A DNA stretch of 64,000 nt, taken from the NCBI RefSeq assembly GCF_000718085.1, contig NZ_JOEC01000003.1, forward strand, positions 186,001 to 250,000, in the 5' to 3' direction. Under the pieces are notes generated by a model, which did not search any database, was not told where the DNA came from, and was given only the letters and a program-made list of their open reading frames with translations. Positions 27,197 through 35,141 of the stretch are shown here, one piece after another. How positions within the stretch are numbered: position 1 is the stretch's first letter; every line of letters begins with the position of its first letter. The position numbers were made by a program, and so were the translations under genes. Origin of the DNA: Mycetocola saprophilus (lineage in GTDB: Bacteria; Actinomycetota; Actinomycetes; Actinomycetales; Microbacteriaceae).

Positions 27197-27769
27197 CTAC
27201 GGGCGGGCCGTGCGGATCCCGTCGAAGGCGAAGCCGAGCACACGCTCGCCCTGTTCCTCGGTCTCGTAGGCGACGCCGGCGACGCCGACCACCAGGCGGA
27301 TCACGTCGGCGATCTCCACGTCCGGACGCACGAGGCCCGCGGTCTGGGCGTTTTCCAGCAGGGGCTCCCCCGCCGCGTACATCGCGGTCCGGCAGCACAG
27401 CATGGTTTCCGAGCCGCGGTTCAGGCCGTCCAACAGCGCACGCTTGGTGGCCAGGAACGGGATGAACTCGCGCAGCCACGCCTCGAAGGCGTCCCACTCG
27501 CTGCCGCCGTCCTCAAGGTGCTCATCGGCCTTGCGGCACAGCACCAGAACCTCGGACGCATAGACGCGCTCGATCAGATCCTCGCGGGTGGGGAAGTTGC
27601 GGTACAGCGTCCCGATGCCCACGCCCGCGCGGCGCGCGACCTCCTCCAGGGAGGCGGTGATGCCCTCCTCGCGAAAAACAACCTTCGCGGTCTCGATCAG
27701 CGCGTCGTAGTTGCGGGCCGCATCGGCGCGGTGGGGTCGGCTGGTTTCAACCAGGGTCTCGAGTTCCAC
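27197..27769 (-). CDS. TetR-family transcriptional regulator
   Basis: A 190-residue repressor with an N-terminal HTH (about residues 17-60: SLEEVARRAGVGIGTLYRNFPTREDLIERVYA). The rest is the ligand and dimerisation domain. GTG start at 27769 is chosen because GGAAGGAAA lies just upstream; an ATG 24 nt further up is possible. It is divergent from the MFS exporter at 27952, so it most likely represses that gene; the ligand is unknown. Confidence 0.9.
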   Translation of the reverse strand: MELETLVETSRPHRADAARNYDALIETAKVVFREEGITASLEEVARRAGVGIGTLYRNFPTREDLIERVYASEVLVLCRKADEHLEDGGSEWDAFEAWLREFIPFLATKRALLDGLNRGSETMLCCRTAMYAAGEPLLENAQTAGLVRPDVEIADVIRLVVGVAGVAYETEEQGERVLGFAFDGIRTARP

Positions 27770-27793
27770 CAAATTTCCTTCCAACACTTGCAA

Positions 27794-27853
27794 ACCGGAG
27801 GAACCCTCCGGTAATCTAAGAGCATGCCTCCGGTAATCCAGGAGGACGCCTCC
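27794..27853. promoter_or_regulatory. Operator cluster between tetR and the MFS gene
   Basis: ACCGGAGG-AAC-CCTCCGGT (27794-27812) is a perfect inverted repeat. CCTCCGGTAAT repeats at 27805-27815 and 27827-27837, and GGAGG-ACG-CCTCC (27841-27853) is a second half-conserved palindrome. These overlap the divergent promoters, as TetR-family operators usually do. Confidence 0.65.
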
Positions 27854-27951
27854 ACTTTACTCCTCGTGCAGGCCATAATCTACCCTTCGGCACGACACTC
27901 CGACTCACCCAGCAGCCCGAGCGTTCGAGTCGTTTCTGAAAGGTTCCCACC

Positions 27952-29520
27952 GTGTCGACTACGATTCGACGTCCACTCACGCTCATCTTCCTGATCCTCG
28001 CCATCGCCTCCGCGGCCATGTCGATGCTTCAGTCGCTGCTGAACCCCGCGCTCCCGCTGATCCAGCAGGAGCTCCACACCACCCAGACCGCGACCACCTG
28101 GATCCTGACCGCCTGGGCCCTCTCGGCCGCGGCCAGCACCCCGCTGGTGGGCCGGATGGGTGACCTGTTTGGCAAGAAGCGCACCATCCTCTTCGCCCTC
28201 GGCGCGATCGTGGCCGGAAGCATCCTGGCCACCTTCGCCCCGAGCATCGGACTGCTGCTGGCCGGCCGCGTGCTCCAGGGCCTCGGCGGTGCGGTCTTCC
28301 CGCTGGCCTTCGGCCTGATTCGCGAAAACTTCCCCGCCGCCCGCGTGGCCGGTGCCGTGGGCATCATGTCCTCGGTGATCGCCGTGGGTGGTGGCCTGGG
28401 CAGCGTCCTCGCCGGCCCGATCGTCGATGCACTGGGCTGGCGCGCGCTGTTCTGGCTGCCCGCCGCCGTGGTTGCGGTGGTCGCCATCGGTGCCGCGTTT
28501 GTCCTGCCCGAGTCCGCCTCCCGTCCCGGCGGACGCCTGCGCCCGCTCGGTGCGGTGCTGCTGGCCGGGTGGCTGGTCGCCCTGCTGCTGCCGCTATCCA
28601 ACGGCTCGCGCTGGGGATGGGCCTCGCCGCTCACCATCGGCCTGTTTGTCCTGGCCGCGCTGCTGATGCTGGTGTGGATCCGAGTGGAGGCCACCTCCCC
28701 CACCCCGATCGTCGATATGAAGATGATGCGTCTGCCCGCCGTGTGGACCACAAACCTGGTGGCCTTCCTGTTTGGTGCCGGCATGTTCGCGATGATCACC
28801 TTCGTCCCGCAGTACGTCCAGACCAGCCCCGCCCAGGGCTACGGCTTCGGGGCCTCGGTCACCCTGGCCGGCCTGGTCATCCTGCCGATGACCGTGGGCA
28901 TGGCGGTCGGTGGTGCCTTCAGCGCCCCGCTGACCCGCCTGCTCGGCTACCGCATCCAGCTGATGACCGCGAGCGCAATGGGCGCGATCGGTTCCGCCCT
29001 GATCGTGATTGAGCACTTCGCACTGTGGCAGATCGCCCTGGCCTGTGGCATCTACGGCCTGGGGCTCGGGATCGCCTATGCCGCGCTCACCAACGTGATC
29101 GTGAACGCGGTTCCCGCCCATCAGACCGGCGTTGCCACCGGAATGAACACAAACATTCGCACCGTGGGTGGCGCCGTGGGTACCGCGGTCTTCGGGGCGA
29201 TTGTCACCTCAACCGCGGGTGTGGCCGGGCTGCCCACCGCCGCGGGCTACACCGGGGCGTTTGTCTTCATCACGATCACCGGGATCGCCGCCACCGCGGC
29301 CGCCGCACTGATTCCCGGTCGCCGCCCCGCACGGGAGGCATCCGATCCCAAGACCACGGTCGAAACCGCGGCACCCACCCACGCCGAGGCCCTGGAGGCC
29401 GAGGCCTCGGTGGTCATCGCAACGGCCGGCGCCGCCCTTCCCGCCGACGAAATTCCCGCGGACATCGAACCCGACCTCGATGCCGCCCCCGCACTCCGCG
29501 ACGGTATCTCCGCGCGGTAA
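27952..29520 (+). CDS. MFS transporter, DHA2/EmrB-like drug exporter
   Basis: A 522-residue proton-driven exporter with 14 likely helices. Signature motif A after helix 2, GRMGDLFGKKRTIL, and the motif-C-like GGGLGSVLAGPIVDALGWRALFW are present, as in EmrB/QacA-type permeases. The last 70 residues are acidic, Ala/Pro-rich and cytoplasmic. GTG at 27952 after GAAAGG. Divergent TetR gene and the operator array suggest efflux induced by an unidentified compound. Confidence 0.88.
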   Translation: MSTTIRRPLTLIFLILAIASAAMSMLQSLLNPALPLIQQELHTTQTATTWILTAWALSAAASTPLVGRMGDLFGKKRTILFALGAIVAGSILATFAPSIGLLLAGRVLQGLGGAVFPLAFGLIRENFPAARVAGAVGIMSSVIAVGGGLGSVLAGPIVDALGWRALFWLPAAVVAVVAIGAAFVLPESASRPGGRLRPLGAVLLAGWLVALLLPLSNGSRWGWASPLTIGLFVLAALLMLVWIRVEATSPTPIVDMKMMRLPAVWTTNLVAFLFGAGMFAMITFVPQYVQTSPAQGYGFGASVTLAGLVILPMTVGMAVGGAFSAPLTRLLGYRIQLMTASAMGAIGSALIVIEHFALWQIALACGIYGLGLGIAYAALTNVIVNAVPAHQTGVATGMNTNIRTVGGAVGTAVFGAIVTSTAGVAGLPTAAGYTGAFVFITITGIAATAAAALIPGRRPAREASDPKTTVETAAPTHAEALEAEASVVIATAGAALPADEIPADIEPDLDAAPALRDGISAR

Positions 29521-29571
29521 CCCGGGCCGATTCTGGCCCACACACGATTCCGAAGGGAGCATCTACACACG

Positions 29572-29733
29572 ATGATCACAACAGCCCTCCGCTTAGGCGA
29601 GGCCGTTCGCGGCCTCTGGAACGACATGCGCGACTCGGCCTATCTGCGCCGCGCACTCCGCGAAACCGATTCCCCGCTGGAATCCGCGGACGACTCGGTA
29701 CCGCTTAAACCGTGCAGCCCCTGCATCGCATAA
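29572..29733 (+). CDS. Small hypothetical protein, 53 residues
   Basis: Open reading frame beginning MITTALRLGEAVRGLWNDMR, 51 nt after the MFS stop with GAAGGGAG upstream. The C-terminus is CSPC-like (KPCSPCIA), a CxxC pair. It could be co-transcribed with the exporter. No family is recognised, and coding is supported mainly by the ribosome-binding site and position. Confidence 0.5.
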   Translation: MITTALRLGEAVRGLWNDMRDSAYLRRALRETDSPLESADDSVPLKPCSPCIA

Positions 29734-29776
29734 CGGAGAAACGCGCCGCTCCCGGCGCGACCCCGCGACACCCAGA

Positions 29777-29804
29777 AGGCCCGGATCCTCACGGATCCGG
29801 GCCT
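29777..29804. terminator. Bidirectional terminator hairpin
   Basis: A perfect 12-bp stem (29777-29788 with 29793-29804) with a 4-nt loop lies between the small + strand gene and the convergent acidic gene. Confidence 0.65.
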
Positions 29805-29813
29805 GTGTTGGTC

Positions 29814-29996
29814 CTAGCTGTTTTCGGCGGACGCGGGGGTGTGCGCGTCGGGATCATCCACGTGGGTGGCCGCGCCGTACTCGGTGGCGCCGCCCTCGTC
29901 GGTCCAGTCGCTCCCGGTCTGATCGCTGTGCGCCGGATCCGATACGTGATCGTGTTCGGCGGGTGTTCCGTTGGTGCCCTCGGTCTGTGCGTTCAT
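29814..29996 (-). CDS. Small acidic, disordered protein, 60 residues
   Basis: Rich in Asp, Glu, Thr, Ser, Gly and His with no hydrophobic core (MNAQTEGTNGTPAEHDHVSD onward), so it is probably unstructured. AGGAG lies 4 nt before the ATG. It lies 102 nt downstream of the RelE-like gene on the same strand. It does not look like a classical antitoxin with a DNA-binding domain; function unknown. Confidence 0.5.
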   Translation of the reverse strand: MNAQTEGTNGTPAEHDHVSDPAHSDQTGSDWTDEGGATEYGAATHVDDPDAHTPASAENS

Positions 29997-30098
29997 AACA
30001 CTCCTCTCGCGGTTCACGGCCCCGGATTCCAAGCGGCGAAACCCGAGGTTTGTCCCGACACACTACCGCGCCCGGGCACCGATTGCGAGCCCTTGGCG

Positions 30099-30401
30099 CT
30101 ACGGATGCGGCCCGACCCCGAGCACGGTAATCTCCCCCTCCCCCGGGCCGTAGCGCCACAGCAGTCGCCAGGCCGAGGGGGTGTGGTGCTCGACATAGGA
30201 TCCAAACACCCCGACCCCGTCCTCATCGTTGACCGCGACGTGCTTATGGCTGCGGAGCGAAGGATACAGCGGATCGTTGGCGAGCTTCTCCAGGGCAAGC
30301 TCGACCCGGCGCCGTTTCTTCCGCATGGATGGACTGCCGCGCAGGTCTTCCAGCGCGCGGCGGCACCCCTCGGAATATCGAAGTTCAAATTTCTGGGCCA
30401 T
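30099..30401 (-). CDS. RelE/ParE-like toxin protein, solitary
   Basis: A 100-residue basic protein resembling RelE/ParE-fold toxins: an N-terminal helical hairpin rich in Arg/Lys (YSEGCRRALEDLRGSPSMRKKRRR) and a beta-rich C-terminus ending RLLWRYGPGEGEITVLGVGPHP, the usual shape of the catalytic sheet. AGGAGG precedes the ATG and a palindrome at 30411-30427 overlaps the promoter. No adjacent antitoxin with a DNA-binding N-terminus was found on either side, so the pair may be incomplete. Confidence 0.6.
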   Translation of the reverse strand: MAQKFELRYSEGCRRALEDLRGSPSMRKKRRRVELALEKLANDPLYPSLRSHKHVAVNDEDGVGVFGSYVEHHTPSAWRLLWRYGPGEGEITVLGVGPHP

Positions 30402-30410
30402 CGGGGCCTC

Positions 30411-30427
30411 CTCACACTCGGTGTGAG
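30411..30427. promoter_or_regulatory. Palindrome at the promoter of the RelE-like gene
   Basis: CTCACAC-TCG-GTGTGAG is a perfect 7-bp inverted repeat directly upstream of the gene's AGGAGG. Such placement is typical of autoregulated toxin-antitoxin promoters. Confidence 0.5.
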
Positions 30428-30487
30428 AACAGCGTGCGCCGCCACGATGGGTAATACCGGTATGGCGAGAAAACCCCCGGAAAACAA

Positions 30488-30521
30488 GGGATCCCGCCCG
30501 CGGACAACGCGGACGGGACCC
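30488..30521 (-). terminator. Terminator of lpdA
   Basis: An imperfect GC stem (30488-30502 with 30508-30521). On the minus strand it is followed by CCCTTGTTTT. Confidence 0.55.
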
Positions 30522-30528
30522 GAAACGC

Positions 30529-30574
30529 CAGACGCCAGGTGTCAGACGCCAGACGCCAGACGCCAGACGCCAGA
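30529..30574. repeat. 7-nt tandem repeat in the lpdA 3' region
   Basis: Unit CAGACGC: four perfect copies at 30543-30570, preceded by one perfect and one degenerate copy (CAGACGC CAGGTGT, 30529-30542) and followed by a partial CAGA. It begins 7 nt past the lpdA stop, so it would lie in the 3' untranslated part of that message. Confidence 0.75.
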
Positions 30575-30580
30575 GTGAAA

Positions 30581-32020
30581 CTAGCCGACGCGGTGCATCG
30601 CCTTGGCGGCATCGGTGATCGAGCCCACCAGCGACGGATACACGGCAAAGGCCGCCGCCACCTGGTCCACCGTCAGGCGGTGCTCCACCGCCAGCGCGAG
30701 CGGGAAGACCAGCTCGGAGGCCTTGGGGGCCACGATCACGCCACCGAGCACGGCACCGGAACCGACGCTGGCAAACAGCTTCACGAAGCCATCCTTGATG
30801 CCCATCATCTTGGCGCGCGGGTTGTGAGCCAGCGGCAGCTTATAGATTTCGCCGCGGACCTTGCCGTCCTCGATCTCCTTCTGGCTCCAGCCGACGGTTG
30901 CGATCTCCGGCTGGGTGAAGACGTTGGCGGCCACGTTGCGCAGCTCGATCGGGTTCACCGCGTCACCCTGGGAGTGGTAGATCGCCGTGCGCCCCTGCAT
31001 CGAGGCCACCGAGGCCAGCGGCAGGAACGTGGTGCAGTCACCGGCGGCGTAGATGTTGGGAACCGAGGTGCGGGCAACCTTGTTCACGCGGATGTGACCG
31101 GACTCGGTCATCAGCACGCCGGCCTCCTCGAGGCCGATGCCCGCGGTATTGGGGATCGAGCCCACGGCGATCAGCGCGTGTGAGCCGGACACCGTGCGAC
31201 CATCGGAGAGCGTGGCCAGCACGCCGTCACCGTCGCGCACCACCGAATCGGCGCGGGACTTATTCAGCACGGTCATGCCGCCGCGCTTGAAGACCTTCTC
31301 GATCACCGCGGCGGCGTCGGCGTCCTCGCCAGGCAGCACCTGGTCGCGGCTGGAGATCAGGGTCACGGTTGAGCCCAGGGCGCGGTAGGCCGAGGCGAAC
31401 TCGGCACCGGTCACGCCAGAACCCACCACGATCAGGTGCTCGGGCACGGTCTTGAGGTTGTAGAGCTGGGTCCAGGTCAGGATGCGCTCGCCGTCGGGCT
31501 TGGCGGTGTCCAGGATGCGGGGGCTCGCGCCCACCGAGACGACGATGGTGTCCGCTTCGATCCGGTCAAAGTCGGCACCGGTGCCGCCGGACTCGGTCGA
31601 GGCGATGACCGCGTCGCGGCCGTCGAGGCGTCCGTGCCCGTCGATGATGGTCACGCCGGCCTCGACCAGCGACTGACGCATGTCCTCGGACTGCGCGTGC
31701 GCCATGCTCAGCAGGCGCTTATTCACCGCGCCCAGGTTGACGGCCACCTCGGGCTGGATCGGCTTGCCGGTGTTCTCATCCTGCGCATAAAAACGGACCC
31801 CGAGATCACTCGCGGTCCGAATGGCGGTGGTTGCCTCGGCGGTGGCAATCAGCGATTTGGAGGGGACAACATCGGAGATGACGGCGGATCCGCCGACCCC
31901 GATCCGCTCGATCAGGGTCACCTCCGCGCCGAGCTGTGCGCCGGCCAGGGCTGCCTCGTAGCCGCCCGGGCCGCCACCGATTACCGCAATCTTTTGGGTG
32001 CGTTCAAAGTCGTAGACCAT
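30581..32020 (-). CDS. lpdA: NAD(P)H-quinone dehydrogenase, flavoprotein disulfide reductase family
   Basis: A FAD/NAD(P)-binding protein of the M. tuberculosis LpdA (Rv3303c) type. It begins KIAVIGGGPGGYEAALAGAQLGAEVTLIE. Where lipoamide dehydrogenases have the redox Cys pair, this protein reads GVGGSAVISDVVPSKSLIA, so it has no active disulfide and cannot be a classical Lpd; LpdA enzymes of this type reduce quinones. I chose the ATG at 32020 with GGAGGT just before it, though the spacing is only 2 nt; an ATG at 32029 is possible. Divergent from deoD. Confidence 0.88.
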   Translation of the reverse strand: MVYDFERTQKIAVIGGGPGGYEAALAGAQLGAEVTLIERIGVGGSAVISDVVPSKSLIATAEATTAIRTASDLGVRFYAQDENTGKPIQPEVAVNLGAVNKRLLSMAHAQSEDMRQSLVEAGVTIIDGHGRLDGRDAVIASTESGGTGADFDRIEADTIVVSVGASPRILDTAKPDGERILTWTQLYNLKTVPEHLIVVGSGVTGAEFASAYRALGSTVTLISSRDQVLPGEDADAAAVIEKVFKRGGMTVLNKSRADSVVRDGDGVLATLSDGRTVSGSHALIAVGSIPNTAGIGLEEAGVLMTESGHIRVNKVARTSVPNIYAAGDCTTFLPLASVASMQGRTAIYHSQGDAVNPIELRNVAANVFTQPEIATVGWSQKEIEDGKVRGEIYKLPLAHNPRAKMMGIKDGFVKLFASVGSGAVLGGVIVAPKASELVFPLALAVEHRLTVDQVAAAFAVYPSLVGSITDAAKAMHRVG

Positions 32021-32103
32021 GACCTCCATTCTTGCAGGCTTATCGGGGCGTTCAAAGTGAATTCGGCGCGCCTCGAAAACGGGCGCGATCCGGGGTCTTT
32101 GGC

Positions 32104-32109
32104 TAGAGT
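32104..32109 (+). promoter_or_regulatory. -10 hexamer of deoD, leaderless type
   Basis: TAGAGT ends 7 nt before the deoD ATG; no Shine-Dalgarno sequence is visible. Confidence 0.5.
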
Positions 32110-32116
32110 GGAAACC

Positions 32117-32950
32117 ATGTCAGACTCCACCACAAACCCCCTGCACGACCCGGCCGTTTCGCCGCGCGAGGTTGCCGCCGAAGCCGCCGCCCAGATCGCC
32201 GAGAAGACCGGCGTCGCCTCGCACGATATCGCGCTGACCCTCGGCTCCGGCTGGGGCAAGGCTGCGGACCTGCTCGGTGAGACCGTCGCCGAGTTCCCCG
32301 CCGAGGAGGTCGTCGGCTTCTCCAAGCCCGCGCTGCCCGGCCACGGCGGAACCCTGCGCTCGATCAAGCTGCCCAACGGCAAGCACGCGCTGGTCATCGG
32401 CGCCCGCACCCACTACTACGAGGGCCACGGCGTTCGCCGCACCGTCCACTCGGTGCGCACCGCGGCCGCCGCCGGTGCCAAGACCATGATCCTCACCAAC
32501 GGTGCCGGTGGCATCAAGGAGCACTGGACCCCGGGGACCCCGGTGCTGATCAGCGACCACATCAACCTCACCGCGGACTCCCCGCTCGAGGGTGCCACCT
32601 TCGTGGACCTGACCGACCTGTACTCCTCGCGTCTGCGCGACCTGGCACGCACCATCGCCCCCGAGCTGGACGAGGGTGTGTACTGCCAGTTCCGCGGACC
32701 GCACTATGAGACCCCCGCCGAGGTGCAGATGGCCAAGACCATCGGTGGCCACATCGTGGGTATGTCCACCGCGCTGGAGGCAATCGCCGCCCGCGAGGCC
32801 GGCATGGAGATCCTGGGCATGTCCCTGATCACCAACCTGGCCGCCGGAATCTCCCCCACCGCGCTCAGCCACACCGAGGTCATCGAGGCCGGTCAGGCGG
32901 CCGAGGCCAAGATCAGCGCGCTGCTCGCGCAGATCGTCGCGGCGATCTAA
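32117..32950 (+). CDS. deoD: Purine-nucleoside phosphorylase
   Basis: Cleaves purine nucleosides with phosphate to free base and (deoxy)ribose-1-phosphate. A 277-residue trimeric-class PNP: the phosphate-binding LGSGWGKAADLL, GARTHYYEGHGV and TNGAGGIKE, then the base-binding GPHYETPAE and GMSTALEAIAARE. M. tuberculosis calls the same trimeric enzyme deoD. It precedes pmmB by 157 nt, a nucleoside-salvage pairing in which PMM-type enzymes convert sugar-1-phosphates. Confidence 0.94.
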   Translation: MSDSTTNPLHDPAVSPREVAAEAAAQIAEKTGVASHDIALTLGSGWGKAADLLGETVAEFPAEEVVGFSKPALPGHGGTLRSIKLPNGKHALVIGARTHYYEGHGVRRTVHSVRTAAAAGAKTMILTNGAGGIKEHWTPGTPVLISDHINLTADSPLEGATFVDLTDLYSSRLRDLARTIAPELDEGVYCQFRGPHYETPAEVQMAKTIGGHIVGMSTALEAIAAREAGMEILGMSLITNLAAGISPTALSHTEVIEAGQAAEAKISALLAQIVAAI

Positions 32951-32968
32951 TCCGTTAGAGCACGTCAC

Positions 32969-33003
32969 GTGGCGGCGGCACCGAGATTTCGGGCCGCCGC
33001 CAC
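32969..33003. terminator. GC hairpin between deoD and pmmB
   Basis: A perfect 10-bp stem (32969-32978 with 32994-33003), with a smaller inner stem. There is no T-run, so it may mark a weak stop or RNA end. Confidence 0.45.
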
Positions 33004-33063
33004 ACCGCGTTAATCACCGCTTCCACACCCGGTTTTGCGGCCGATCCGGTTAGCATGGTGGAC

Positions 33064-33111
33064 ATGCAAACTGCAATGAACAGCCTGAGCCGACCCGGCG
33101 GAGCCCGATGA
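33064..33111 (+). CDS. Possible 15-residue upstream ORF of pmmB
   Basis: MQTAMNSLSRPGGAR ends in a TGA that overlaps the pmmB ATG (ATGA), which would couple its translation to pmmB. GGTGGAC precedes it. It may be a coincidence of the frame; no similarity to known leaders is seen. Confidence 0.25.
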   Translation: MQTAMNSLSRPGGAR

Positions 33112-34796
33112 GCGGCGAGAATACCGGTTCCGTTCCGGTGTGCACCGACCTGCTTGAGCGCGCCGAGGCGTGGCTCGCCCAGGATCCCGATCCGGAGACC
33201 CGCGACGAGCTCTCCGCGATCCTCGAGGCCGTCCGCGGCGGCGACTCCGCCGCCCGCGCCGACCTGGCCGACCGCTTCGCCGGACGCCTGGAGTTTGGCA
33301 CCGCGGGCCTGCGTGGCCGCGTCGAGGCCGGATCCAACCGGATGAACCGCGTCCTGGTCTCCCAGGCCGCCGCCGGCATCGGAGCGTTCCTCAACGCCCG
33401 CGCCGGCGACACCACCCCGAGCGTCGTGATCGGCTATGACGGCCGCAAGAACTCCGACGTGTTCGCGCGCGACAGCGCCGAACTGCTCTCGGGTGTGGGC
33501 ATCCGAGTGACCCTGCTGCCGCGTCCGCTGCCCACCCCGGTGCTGGCCTTCGCCGTCCGTCAGCTGGGCACCAGCGCGGGCATCATGGTGACCGCGAGCC
33601 ACAACCCGCCCGCCGATAACGGCTACAAGGTGTACCTCGGCGATGAGGATGCGGGCTCGCAGATTGTCGCCCCGGTGGATGCCGAGATCGCGACCCAGAT
33701 CCTGCGCATCGCGACCGACGAGAGCGTGCTGGATCTGCCCCGCTCCCCCGAGTATGCGATCGCCGATGAGGCCGTGATCGACGCCTATGTTCGCGCGACC
33801 GCGGCCCTGGTTGACCAGACCCCGCAGCCGCTGCGCGTGGTCTACACCGCGATGCACGGTGTGGGCTGGGAAACCTTCGCCCGGGTGGTGACCGCCGCCG
33901 GACTCCCCGAGCCCATCGCCGTGGCCGCCCAGCGCGACCCCGACGCCGCCTTCCCCACAGTCGCGTTCCCCAACCCCGAGGAGCCCGGCGCACTGGATCT
34001 GGCCATCGAGACCGCGCGCGAGCACGGTGCCGACCTGATCATCGCCAACGACCCCGATGCCGACCGCTGCTCGGTCGCGATTCCCGATCCCGCGGCACCC
34101 GGCGGCTTCCGCCAGCTGACCGGTAACCAGATCGGCTGGTTGCTGGGATGGCGTGCCGCCGAGCGGGCCCGCGCCACCGGTCGTCACGGCGCGCTGGCCT
34201 GCACCATCGTGTCTTCCCCGGCCCTGGCCGAGGTCGCGCGTCAGTACCAGCTGGACTTCGCCGAAACCCTCACCGGGTTCAAGTGGGTCTCCCGGGTCCC
34301 GCACCTGCTGTTCGGCTACGAGGAGGCCATCGGCTACCTGGTCAACCCCGACACCGTGCACGATAAGGACGGCATCTCCGCCGGCCTCGCCGTGCTTGAG
34401 CTCGCCGGTGCCGCCGCCGAGGAGGGACGCACCCTGGGCGACATGCTCGACGAGTTCGCAACCCGCTTCGGTTACTTCGGCAGCGACCAGCTCTCGATCC
34501 GCTTCACCAACCTGGCCCAGATCCCCGCGCTGATGGCGCGTCTGCGCGAGACCCCGCCGGCCCTGCTGGGCAGCCGGGAGATCGTCAAGATCGAGGACCT
34601 GTCGGTCGCCACCGCCGAGCGCCCGGGCACCAACGCGCTGCGCTGGGAACTCTCCGACGGTGCGCGGATCATGATTCGCCCGAGTGGAACCGAGCCCAAG
34701 GTCAAGTTCTACCTCGACGTGCGTGGCGAGGACGAGACCGTCCTGGAGAGCCTGGTCGAGATCCGCAGCGACCTCACCGAGCTGGTTTCGGAATAG
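33108..34796 (+). CDS. pmmB: Phosphomannomutase/phosphopentomutase family protein
   Basis: A 562-residue alpha-D-phosphohexomutase-family enzyme like M. tuberculosis PmmB. Active-site Ser in TASHNPPADNGYKVY, metal-binding DPDADRCSV, sugar-binding GYEEAIGYLV and phosphate-binding RPSGTEPKVKFY are all present. GGAG lies 4 nt before the ATG. Next to deoD it may interconvert ribose-1-phosphate and ribose-5-phosphate, or hexose phosphates; substrate is not resolved by sequence. Confidence 0.9.
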   Translation: MSGENTGSVPVCTDLLERAEAWLAQDPDPETRDELSAILEAVRGGDSAARADLADRFAGRLEFGTAGLRGRVEAGSNRMNRVLVSQAAAGIGAFLNARAGDTTPSVVIGYDGRKNSDVFARDSAELLSGVGIRVTLLPRPLPTPVLAFAVRQLGTSAGIMVTASHNPPADNGYKVYLGDEDAGSQIVAPVDAEIATQILRIATDESVLDLPRSPEYAIADEAVIDAYVRATAALVDQTPQPLRVVYTAMHGVGWETFARVVTAAGLPEPIAVAAQRDPDAAFPTVAFPNPEEPGALDLAIETAREHGADLIIANDPDADRCSVAIPDPAAPGGFRQLTGNQIGWLLGWRAAERARATGRHGALACTIVSSPALAEVARQYQLDFAETLTGFKWVSRVPHLLFGYEEAIGYLVNPDTVHDKDGISAGLAVLELAGAAAEEGRTLGDMLDEFATRFGYFGSDQLSIRFTNLAQIPALMARLRETPPALLGSREIVKIEDLSVATAERPGTNALRWELSDGARIMIRPSGTEPKVKFYLDVRGEDETVLESLVEIRSDLTELVSE

Positions 34797-34805
34797 CCTC
34801 ACATA

Positions 34806-34845
34806 CACAACGAGCCGGGTGGATCACTCCACCCGGCTCGTTGTG
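34806..34845. terminator. Bidirectional terminator between pmmB and PTS IIB
   Basis: A perfect 18-bp stem (34806-34823 with 34828-34845) and TCAC loop between two convergent genes. Confidence 0.75.
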
Positions 34846-34853
34846 TGTTGACG

Positions 34854-35129
34854 CTAGCTCAGGGCCTCTTCGAGCTTGTCAGCCAGCTCGTCCAGGTCGA
34901 AGTAGTTGTTGATCACGATGATCTCCGCGTAGGTCTTGCCGATGGCCGGGACCAGCTCCGAGGAGGTGAGGATGATCTGGGCGTCGGCGGCGGCGGTCAT
35001 GACCGAGGCCGCATCGCTCGCGGTGACCGTGGCTTCCAGGCCCAGGCGGGCCAGCGCGCGCTCGGCGTTCACCTTGAGGATGCCGGATGTTCCCACCCCG
35101 GCCCCACAGATTGCAACGATGTGCATCAT
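34854..35129 (-). CDS. PTS EIIB component, ascorbate/lactose type
   Basis: A 91-residue phosphate carrier of the UlaB-like family. The phospho-Cys sits near the start in VAICGAGVGTSGI, the expected P-loop-like motif. It is 12 nt after the EIIA gene on the same strand. The two ATGs at 35129 and 35126 both fit the GAGGGGG upstream. No membrane IIC component is encoded nearby, so its transport partner must lie elsewhere. Confidence 0.88.
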   Translation of the reverse strand: MMHIVAICGAGVGTSGILKVNAERALARLGLEATVTASDAASVMTAAADAQIILTSSELVPAIGKTYAEIIVINNYFDLDELADKLEEALS

Positions 35130-35141
35130 GGTTGACCCCCT

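Noticed and set aside
30529..30574. Possible CRISPR-like array
   Set aside because: The unit is 7 nt with no spacers; it is a simple tandem repeat.
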